Below, piece by piece: positions 33,901 to 45,900 of a stretch of 64,000 nt of DNA (position 1 is its first letter; each line of letters starts with the position of its first letter). Origin of the DNA: Branchiostoma floridae (taxonomy: Eukaryota > Chordata > Leptocardii > Amphioxiformes > Branchiostomatidae). A model generated the notes under the pieces. The model worked only from the letters and a program-made list of their open reading frames with translations. It had not been told where the DNA came from and made no database searches. Both the position numbers and the translations under genes were made by a program. The stretch is taken from contig NC_049985.1 in assembly GCF_000003815.2 (NCBI RefSeq), forward strand, positions 356,327 to 420,326, given 5' to 3'.

Positions 33901-36900
33901 TCTATAACGTTTAAAGAGTGTCGTCTTCACCACTTTACAGAGACGTTATGAGAAACAACCACAACATGGAACGCTCTGGGTAGTCTCACATGTTCACATG
34001 TTGTTTGTAAGAACCTAGTTGTTCTAAGAACTAAGGATAGTAAGGGTAGCAAGAAGAATTTAAGTGGTCCTTTAAAAAGAAATACTTTAAAGTGTGAAAC
34101 ACCACACATAGTACTAACAGTATTCCCATAGTGATCTGTGTTCATAATGTATGAAGATACAAATTGTGGCAAAACCCACTCTGCTTGTAACTCAGAACTA
34201 AGATTAAGTCCAAGATCCGACAAAATTTGAGTGTGACAAAAGTTGTCTTAATTTAAGACTCCAAACCTATGACAGACAGCCAATACCAAACACGGATCTT
34301 GGGGACTTAGATCTGATAAGTTCAAGGAATTAATCTTTTGTCCCTTTAACTTTAGTTTAAGCAATTCTTGACTCCAGTATCTGGTATTATGTGTGAAGGT
34401 TCACAGTTCGGTAACGAAAAGAGGAAATAACATCAGAATCATTGTTTTTGCTTGTCATATCTAAACCCATTGTGAACTTGTGAGACCATCCTGTAGAAAG
34501 TGTGTACCACGGACACCAGACGATGGGTCACGGGATGGGGAACCTCACCATGTTTCACTCACCAAGACATATTGCCTAGCAACTAGCCACAGATTGTAAC
34601 TAGCAATACATAATTTGTAGCAAGTAACACCTAACATAGTAACAACTAGCAACACCTAGCTAGTAATGCCTAGCAAACAGTGACTAGCAAAGCCTAATAA
34701 CTAGCCATACATAGCAACTAGAAACACCAAACTAGCCACAACAAGCTATGATTAACATCCTATCACTATTGAATAACTAACCATAGCTTAGCAGCTAGCA
34801 TTGCATAGCAACATTTAGCACAAACTATCCTTAATGTGGAAGATGGAAAAAAATGGGAGAAATATTCTGCATGTCCTCACCTCTTTCAGCTTGACGATGG
34901 TAGTCTGCAGGTCAGAGGGCAGCCCGGTGGGAAGGTTGGGGGGTTTCTCGGGGTTGATGCCGTCTCCCGCGCCCTGGCTAACATCGGTGAGACCGGACAG
35001 GATGCTGCTGGTCAGGAGGGAGGAGCCAGCGTCGCCACCTGCTGACAACGGGGAGAAGTGCATCCGCGAATGGTTTCATCAGGTTGGTACATCACTGAAT
35101 GAAGAGACTCTTTTTAGACAACCAATGCTTTATTCTCACCGACGTTTCTGTCACCTCCTTCAGGGCAATTCTGATTGGTTGTGTAAAAAGCATTGATCGT
35201 GTAAAAAGAGTTTCTTTATTCAGAGGGTAGTGCAGGTGTCAGGCTTACTAGAGATGAACGCTTTACTACGTAGCATGTACAAGTATTGGTGCAATGGCGG
35301 AGTGGGTAGAGTGTTCGCCATGAAGTTGCATTCCACAGGTCGTGAGTTCGATCCCCGGCAGAGTCATACCAAAGACTCTAAAAATGGTACATGCTGCTTT
35401 CTCTGCTTAGGACTCAGCACTAAAACTAGTAAAAGGGAAGAGTATGGGAGTTAAACAGGTATGTTATATTTTATCTAACCCGTATACCTTCCTCATGACG
35501 TCAATGAAAGCAGCCTGCCGATTCTCACGAATAACTAAAGGCTCAAACGAACAAACACACCCTACCTAATGTCCCGAACCCAGCGGAAGCGAGCAGGTTT
35601 GATGGCGACATGTTGCTGTTGTGTATCGGGAGGCCTGCTGAGGGTGGGGAGGTGCTGTTGGAGGTAGTTCGGTACAAACAAACAAACAAACAAACAAACA
35701 CACCCTACCTAGTGTCCCGAAGCCGGCAGAAGCGAGCAGGTTTGATGGCGACATGTTGCTGTTGTGTATCGGGAGGCCTGCTGAGGGTGGGGAGGTGCTG
35801 TTGGAGGTAGTTAGGGGGTTCTGGCCGGGCTGGTGTAACTGTTGCTGTCTCTGTAGCAGCTCCGCCACAGTAGGGGTGCTCTTCTTACGGGGCTTGGTCG
35901 TGCTGCAGGTGAGGAAGATGAAAAATGGCAACAAATTTCCTTGCTTTGTTTTTTTTTTGTGCAAATTTGATCAGGCCACATGGACCACTTCTGGGCACTG
36001 AACTAACACACTTTCTGTAGCACTGACCACACAGCATCTCTCCATAAAAGAGAATGATGGAGTAACTTTTATTCAAAAACCATCAATCTTTTTCCAAATT
36101 ATGATTTTTCCAAAATTTAATTATGATATTTTAGATTATTTTTAATGTTCGTTTCAGCTTTCTTAGGCTATTCATTGTTTTATGTTTTGCCTACATACTT
36201 ATGGGTGGTAGAACAGTAAAATCTGCCTACAACCTACTTTTTTAAAATACATATGTACATGTATTAGTGTATTAGTAATTGTAATAAATCAAATCAATTA
36301 AATCGTTGCATCTTTGGGAATTCTAAAGTAAGGAATTAAGAAAGAGTCAGACTTTATTTCTCATTTCAAATTATGTTTTTTTAGACAAAAATAAACCATA
36401 TATTATTAAGATGCAGGGCTTGAAATACTTTTTTCTGCATACCTGCGCTGGTGCAGGTAACATTGAAGATTACCTGCACCGGACAAATTTTACCTGCACC
36501 ACTCTGAATTTAGGAAGAATACTAAAATTGTTTAGGAAACATTGCTATTTTTTGTTTCATACTTAATAGGTGGTAACAGTCGATGCAGCTAATAACAATC
36601 CACATACACCTACATCATTGGACATTTATGTATAAAACCCAGTACATGGACCAGTGCAGGTTAGGTGCAGGTAGACACCAGAAATACCAGCACAGCACCA
36701 ATTTTACCTGCACTAACCTGCATATGCAGGTGGCATTTCGAGCCCTGAGATGCAATCTTGAGTGTACATTGCCTTAAGGATACTCTGAACAATCCCTACC
36801 CGTCTCCTTTCTCCCGAGGTTTCCGTGGCTTCTTGGGTTTGTTGGGGTCCAGCGGGTCCTTTAATCTCTTCCGTTTTCTCACCCCGTCCTTCTCTACACC

Positions 36901-39900
36901 GTCTTTGGAAGGTTTTCTCATTTTCTGAAGTAACAAGAAAAACAGACATATTTTATAGGAATCTAACTTTCAGCATACAGCAGGGCTCGAAATTCATTTT
37001 TGGGATTAGGTGCACTGGTGCACCCAGCTTAAAAAATTGGGTGCACCAAAACATTTTTGGGTGCACTACTTAAATTTAAGTAGAATGTCAGAAAAACCTA
37101 ATTTCAAAACTTAGTTACATGTTATCAAATTCTTAAACAAGTTCCATGATAGACATTTTTATTATCTCTCTAACACTTGGATGTCAAGTATGTGTATGCA
37201 CCCAGTATTTCGAGCCCTGGCATAGAACAATGTAGGGTCTAATCATTCATGCAATATTAATGCACTTGTAATCAAATAGTTATTTAATATATTGAGACAA
37301 AGCTTTAGTCTTGTTGGTCAAGACTGTTAAAATTAGATGTAAAGAAATGAATATTATCTGTGTTTTACAGCAATAAGAAATAAACAAGTCAATCAGAGCT
37401 AGTCAGAAAAAACACAGAGAATCCCAAACCAATACATCACTCCCTTGGGGAGAAGTAATAATAAATGAAATTAGGGCTCAAAGTTAAGTCTTAGGTGGTC
37501 AAGATTTCCATGCAGCCCAGGAACTCAAGGGGTATGTGATACACATACATAAAGGTTACATATCCAGGCAATTACAATACACACATTGCTCAATACATAC
37601 AACTAGATACATTTGTGAATCGTGAAAATGGTCAGATGTTTCAGATAGCACCCTCTTATGTTTCGTCCATGATGATAATCATAGCCACTAACCTTGGGAG
37701 TGGATACGGTAATACTTGCTCATGGTAAGCTTTGATCTATTTTCCACTAAGCTCTAATATTACATGACTCTAAAAACCACAGTTTTCCCTGTTTTGTTGC
37801 CTGCCCCTTTGCTGTAAACTATCTGAAACATCTAACCATGTACAATCCATCATCAATCCAATTGCTTGAGCAACCCTTGTTCTGTGCTTTTCCAAACATT
37901 TCAGAAGTTGTAGTTCCAGATGTCAACATTCAACTAAGTCAAGCCAGGAACTTCCTTTGTGTAGGTATGTAAATGTTAAACTGCATCAAACATGTAAACA
38001 AAAAAAATGAAGAAATAGAAGCAGCAGGAATCCTGCACCAGTTTCCTTACTCTCTTTTTCTTGGTGGCGTCCTTGAAGTCCCCTCCGGAATCCTCAGAGT
38101 CAGACAAAATCTGAGAAGGGGGTCCGAGTTAGACTTACAACAATATGCAAAAAAACACATGGAGTTGTGCAAAAATCTTTTCTAGTACTTTGACACTTTT
38201 CAGGCAAAAAAGTGTTAGGTCTAACTTCTTTGCCCACTTAATCCCATAGCAGAGAAAAATTCCTATTATCAGTGTACTGAACAACAGTTGAATGTTTTTT
38301 CAAACAGTTATTTACTAAATGGTCTACTAAGTAGTTACTAAGCTATTCCTATCAGTTATTGTACAGTATCATACTGTGACTGTGTAAATTTAGTAAATTT
38401 GTTTTCAATTCTAGAGTTTTTTAGTTTCAACATCTGCAAACTGGTGAATTCTCTTCCTTCCAAGTATTATCTATGTAACATGCATCATCTATTTCTACTA
38501 ATAACACTACTGAAGTGACCAAGTACATGCACATGTGCACCAGTGGTACATGTAGTTACAATCAGAACATAAAAAATTTTGAGAACCTTAAAGGATTCCT
38601 TCATGCTTTCCCTTCTGCCAAGACATTTGCTCACCTTTGGAGTTTTCCTTTTCACACCTGGTGCCTTGAAGTTCCCCTCGGAATCTGAGTCGGAGACATC
38701 TCGGAACTCTAGCACGCCGGAGTTGATGTAGAAGCCCCCAAGTTTGGTGGTGATGTCGGCAGGCACTAACTCATCATACTGGAAATGAAATGTTGTTGTT
38801 TCAAACGTTTATAAAATCTAAGACAGCCAGTACCTACTGTACTTGGTGATAACAAGTTCCACTATAGTAACTCAAAATGAGCACAAACAACTGTCACAAA
38901 CAACTGATAACAATGATTTGCAAGTCTGAGTTCTACTGCAAGTCTGATGACTTTTACTAAACTTGTGGCATGTAGTTTATCATTCCAAGCTTTGTACCTC
39001 ACCTGTAATTAATCTCCAAGCAGATCTTGCGGTGGTTTNNNNNNNNNNNNNNNNNNNNNNNNNNNNNNNNNNNNNNNNNNNNNNNNNNNNNNNNNNNNNN
39101 NNNNNNNNNNNNNNNNNNNNNNNNNNNNNNNNNNNNNNCAGGTCCTGCAATGGTCACAAGGAAATCAATCACTGTCATAAGCGCCCTCTGGCATAACATA
39201 CAGATACTGCATTGCAGATCATCATCAGATAAACATGCACTAAAACAGACAAGCCTAAAACAATTCTCTTGAGGTCTCATTCCTGTATTACTCCGAGTGC
39301 AGAGTCACAAAGAGTCCGTGCCCAAAACATGATTGGGTGTCAAAAGCTTGTGTGTAGGTGGATGATAAATTCCCTTTCATCGCCCCCACTTGATATCAGA
39401 AGGATTTTAGATAAAAGCTTGTATATTTCTGCTATCATCGTGCCGGAAAGTTTCATAATCCCATTGATTTGCGGACGTGTACGTTCCTTTGTTTTGAGTG
39501 CTGCGGCCAGGCCTTTCTCTGCTCAAAAGGCCCTCGGGCGGCTATCGGGTACTCGCAGTTTGAAATCCGATAACTCTAGTTGAGTGGGCTAGATTTGGGT
39601 GTCATTTTTTTATTGCCTAACGAACTAGTGCACTTGCAATAGAAAGCAAAACATCTCCAGAAATACTGGTTTTTAATTGGATTTGCGGGCATAGAAGTTG
39701 TGTGATTTAAGCTGTATTCCTATGGGACGGCGAAATTGTGGAATGAGACCTTGACTCTGGAAAGGGTCATTGCAATATCACACACACAGATACAAGCTCT
39801 GTCTTCCGACACAGTGCCATAGACAAACTGGACAACAATTCACAGCCTCTATGTCCTCAAAGAAAGGTCACAACATTGTGACCTTGACCTTTATACACAC

Positions 39901-42900
39901 CACAGGTGTTTACTGACCTGTATTCTGTCCCTTCTTTTGCCCTTGGCTGACTTGCTGACTGTAGACGGACCCTGAGAAAACAAGGTCAACATGTTATTTA
40001 CATAATTATCTATTGCAAATATTGTTGTTAATGATGTGATGTTATATACTCCATTATAGTTGACATGTATGTCATCCTACACCATGTATATATAAATGTT
40101 CTCTTTTTGTTTTCATTCCTATCATTTATGAACTTAGAAAATTGTTATTGATAAGTATCCTGTCCAAATCCATATGTATCTTCTCTGTGTTTGTCAGCAG
40201 GGCTAGCCCTTTGCAATAGCCATAGGCTAGTTGGGCAGCCCTAGCTGTGTGTTCTGAACAGCCAAACCAATAAATAAATAAATAAATAATTATTTACATA
40301 AATTTTGACATGTATGATGTAAGTACAGTTACTAACTAGGACTAAGAACTCAGAAGTCAACATTTGTATGAAAATATTTTTTAAGAATTTGTTAATGAAG
40401 ATTAGACATCCAGGTAATCCGATACACCATTTACTCCACTATGTTACTTGTAACATCTGACTGTATACAGAATTTGGGGTAACGCTAGTTCACTTTTATC
40501 CGTGGGGCGACCTTTATCCGTTGTCTTTAAAAACAGCACATTTGGCAGTATCAAGTCTGTGGACTGTGCTTTCAAATTTACAATATTTTTTAAATGTTCC
40601 TATTTGAAACCACCGTCCATCTACTTCATATACGTTTTTTTTTTACATACAACGGATATAGGATACCCTCGGTTAAAGGTGAACCAGCGTTAAGTTCCAA
40701 TCATCTTTAGTGTTGGTTAGGTAACTTAGACTTAGACTTACTATTTAGGTAAAGTTAAGTTTTCCATAGAATACAAAATCTATTCAATTGTAACTTTTGT
40801 GTGATGTAACATTAGTTTGTTACAAAAAATGTCGATGAGGCTCACGTATTTCTCTTCGAAGTGCCTGGCGATCCTCTCCACATCCGCTATCTCTTTAGCA
40901 TCTGCTGCAGCGAAGGGGTCATCGGAGTCAATGACCTCGGCGTCCTTATTTGGAGTTGGCCTACTGTCCTTGTCTTTACACTGTAGAAAAGGGAGGGACA
41001 GAACATGTGAACAATGATTCAACGAGGTTTGTGATTAATTCATGGTTCAAACTATTTTACAGTATGATTTCCAGTACTTTGGCATACTGTGAATGCATTT
41101 CAGTTGGCAGGTATTTAATTTTGCGGTAGCTCAAAAAAGGTCTTTTGGCGGTGGTTTTAAGTGCGGTCAAGTGGTCACCGCAAAAACCGCGAACATTAAT
41201 CCACCGCAAACATTTCTGTATTTACAGTATTGTGACTTCTATTCTAAGGCACTGGGAAATATTTCAGTTTTAAATACCAAAACAAGGCATTCACTGATTC
41301 ATAGATATGCCAGGTAGCAGACTTCACTTCTTTCACATACATGTAGGTCTCAAAGTAAGAAGATGCAAGGTCACTTGGCAGCTGTGAACGATTGATAAAT
41401 TAGTCACTGAACTGGAGTAAAATGTGTCCAAATGAAATGGTGAGTTTCATTTCATAGCAAATTTTACTTGAAGTATTTCCCTTTGTGGCTTTTGTTTTAC
41501 TAACAGATTATAAAAATGAACCAAACAATGAAACACAGACTTATCACTATTAGTATTAACAGCCATAAGTTGTTCTCAACTGTGACACACATCATCATCC
41601 CGGGCTGCTTGCCCGGACAAGTCCACCTTCTCCTTCCAGACGCCTCTGTCCCCCATAGCGTTCTTTAGGTCTTCGACCCGAAGCCCCACATCACGGGCAA
41701 GCTGGTCTATGTAGGTTACACACAAATGTTCCTCAAATGCTGTGGTATGTCACTTAAAAAACTCTGTAAATATCATGTCTACACGTGTTTCAAGAGAAGA
41801 GGGAAGAAACTGTGTACTTAGTATGTAGATATAGATAGAAAAAAGCATAACCTCGACATTTTATTTCATCTATTCAACTCAATGCATTTACCCCATGTTG
41901 GGCATGGATACGCAATAAAAACCATTGTCATCAGGGCTTGAAATACTGGGTGCATGTCCACCTTGGTGCATCCGGGTTTTTTCTGTGGGTGCACCAGTGC
42001 ACACAAATATTTTGTAGGGTTATGTATATAAAGATATCAAAGTATATTGGTATACACCATTGTCTTGACATCTTAGTGTTAGACAGAGAATAGAATGTCT
42101 GTCATAGTACTTGTACTTGTTTAAGAATTTGATTTTGAAGTTGAAGAAGTTGATGAAGAAGTTGAAGTAAATTGAAATTAGTCTTTTTTCTGACGTTCTA
42201 CTTTATCTTATGTGGTGCATCAGTGCACCAACTCCAAAAAATGAATTTCAAGCCCTGGTCATTAAATTTACTGTATTTTACACAAGTGTGACCTGACGTC
42301 AATATCACAGCTATAGTTACATGTGATGTTAACAGAGTGCCAACTTTTAATTCTACATTTTCGAAATGACCCCCTTCCACACCAATCTCCTTGTCACAAA
42401 CTTTTAGAGTAGGGGGCTAATATATGAAAGTAGCAGGCAAGGCACGTAGCGGCTTGCGGCGAGCCACGAAGTGGCGAGCGGGGGGTAGGTACGGGAGGGG
42501 GGTGTCCCCCCGTCCCGTAGGGGGGGTCTGGGGGGCCTCCCCCTGGGAAAATTTTTAAATGTAGACCCCTAGATATTGTTTGGGGGTGTATTTTTGGTAA
42601 CTTTTATTGTTATCTTTAAACTTTGAATTGACAAATAAATCCTGAATTTCAAAAAAATTCGGCATAGGTTCCCCGCTATGACCCCTAACCGGGGGCCAAC
42701 TATCAGAAAACTGCCAGAGCTTTATCAAAACAAATTGCTGGGGGATTTTGTAACAGGGAGCACTGGACTTTTTTTAAACTTTTATTTTTCGAAATTCTAC
42801 CCCAAAGTAGCCGGCTGGAAAAATGTAAGTAGGCGGCTAAAATCGCCGCCTGCCGCCTTGTTTTGACAAGGCTGTCCTGATTGGTCGCTTCACTTCAATG

Positions 42901-45900
42901 CCATTCCCACTACGCTAAAATAAAATCCTGGCTAGAACCCTGTACTACCAGTACATCTGTCCAATATTGCAGTGCAGCTTTTACTATCAGTTTATGTGTG
43001 CTGGGCAATGGTAGGAACGTCATAGGCTGGCACATGAATATCATGGTGCTGGTCAACTGCAATTTCAACAGACGTGTACCTGTAAGATTTCTTTAGTTTA
43101 AATTTAACAGGTTTGTTCAAAGCATGACCATTTAACCACTTCTAGGCAATGAACTAAGTTATTGGATGGTAAAAATCATTATGCATTGAGAGTTTGAGAC
43201 AGTAGTGAACACAGGTTTTGGAGGCTTGAAGATAAAGACTTAGAATTTTACAGTTGTACAAACTGGATGGTAGCTTAATGTTTGTTACTCAAATAGTCGA
43301 CAAATTTTACATGCGCTATTTTTCCAAATCATTTATACTATTTCAAATTATTAAGTTAGAATGTGTATAGTGGTGTTATTGAAACTAACAACTTCAAAAT
43401 GAACACATTCTTCAGATGAATTTCAAAGATAATACAGGAATAATACACAATTGTAATAAGCTGAATGTACATTCTTAATGCTCACAAAAGTTAATGTACT
43501 TATTCAATAACATTTACATTATTGCAAGCAGCAGAGTCACATTTATTTTAATGCATGCCATTTATATCATATGATAACATACTAGTTAAGTTATTATGTA
43601 CATACATGTATATCAGGGGCATCTGTACGCATGTACATGAATGTGTAACAAGACACCATTCACACCTGTCTTCTAAATTTCCATATAGCCCGAGGAAATG
43701 ACATATACTGTCAGTCAGTACATAATATCTAGATAGAAGAGCTGATACAAAAAGATAGTAGACATGGGCAATCTTTACACTATTCAGGGCTCGAAATACC
43801 ACCTGCATATGCACGGTAAAATTGGAGCTGTGCAGGTATTTCTGGTGTCTACCTGCACCTAACCTGCATTGGTCCATGTAAAGTTTATACATAAATGTCC
43901 TATAATGGTATGGTATATACAAATGTAGATTGTCATTAGCTGCATTGACTGTTACTACCTATAAAGTATAAAAGAAAAAATAGCAATGGTTCCTGAACTA
44001 TTTTAGTATGATCTAAAATTCCTAAATTAGGATTGGTGCAGGTTAAATTTGTCTGGTGCAGGTAATTTTCAATGTTACCTGCACCAGTGCAGGTATGTAG
44101 AAAAAAGTATTTCGAGCCCTGCTATTAGTATTGCAGTACAAGCAGACGTATCAATTATCAATTATAATGTATGCCATTCATAATCAGAATAGCACTAGTC
44201 TACATTCATGTAATAAATGTATGATTGTACATAAACATATATGAATTAGTAACAAGATCCAAATTACATGCATCTTCTAAATTTCCATACGCCATGACAA
44301 TATTATGAGTAAAGCTACCAAAATTACAAATGTATCCGCATGTACCAAACCATCCAACGTTGAAATGATTTTTTACTTCAACAAACTGCACTATTTCCTA
44401 CATTGTAAATATTGCATAGCCAGCTCGGCACTGCGATACATAAATGTGCAGCACATAATGTAGACAGATGGCTGTGACCACACACATCACATTACACCGC
44501 AGGGAACTGTAGATCGCCTCTCAACTCCTGTCTTTTGACCAGGTTAGCTATTTTTTGGCCCATTTTCATCTCCAATTCCAGCACAAATCCAACAAAAAAA
44601 TCACTGTTGTTTCCCATAAATTGTAATTTCAGAGCTAGAGATCTGCAGGAATGGTCTGCAGTCAAGGTAGGTGGTGAATATATAAGTAATACATTGTTAC
44701 AGTTGGTCCTGAAAGATTCCCAGTGGCCTTATTTTTGTACTGTGACCTCCCCATTGCAAATTCAATGGCCCCATGCAATGTATCTGCCTTGTAATTTTGT
44801 ATGACAACGGAATTACAAAATTGTTTAAACACAAACCTAAAATGCCGCAAAAACCTTCCTTTCCCTCTAATAGCACACACACAAAAAAAAAACACACACG
44901 AAAGGACATGACAGCACTCAGTCTCTACTTCCTTTAAGCAACATTATAATATGTGTATTCGATCAGAATTAATAGATTTACAGCACATGTCAATATGGGC
45001 TGCAATTTGCCTCATATATCAGTAGACTGAGTAGTGAAACATGTGTACTAGTAGTATGTTTTACCTGTCTAGAATATGACGTTCCTGAATGTACATACAG
45101 TTGACTTGTGCAAACGCAAAGACGACTTATGAACAGTCAGCAGGGCTCGAAATACTGGGTGCATGTGCACCCAGGTGCACCCAAAATTGGAGCTGTGCAT
45201 CCAATTACTTTCTGTGGGTGCACAGGGTGCACCCAATATTTTCATAGGCTTATGTATGTAAAGATATCAAAGTATAGTAGTATAGAAATATAACAAAAAT
45301 GCCTGTCATGGTACTTGATGAAAACATAACTAAGTTTTGTTATCAGGTTTTTCTGACATTCTACTTAAATTTAAGTGGTGCACCCAAAAATGTTTTGGTG
45401 CACCCAATTTTTTAAGCTGGGTGCACCAGTGCACCTAATCCCAAAAATGAATTTCGAGCCCTGGTCAGTCACTCAGTGGGCAAGATTGTTAACGAGTATG
45501 CAACACTTTGTGCTGCCACTTTAGCTGTCTTATTCTTAACTTTTATTGTTGAATGCCCAATATCAATCAAGGCAAAATGACTGTACTAGTGTACAAGAAT
45601 TTGGAACAAGTTGGACAGTAGTACAATGGATTTCATGACAAAAATAAATGTTTTCTGCAGGGAGTGTAAAGTTGATATTTCAATTACCAATTTTGTGGCT
45701 ATTCCAAGGAGGTTTTAAAAACCTCATTGGTAATACATTATACAGAATCAGCAAAATCTGAACAAAACCATGACAATTATGCACCTTTCCAACAGCTCAT
45801 CAATATGCAAATATGTAAATTACAGCCCCATTAATTAGCTTTACTTTCCAATCATAACAAATGAACATGATCTGCTAAAAAAATTCTGCACACAAAAAAA

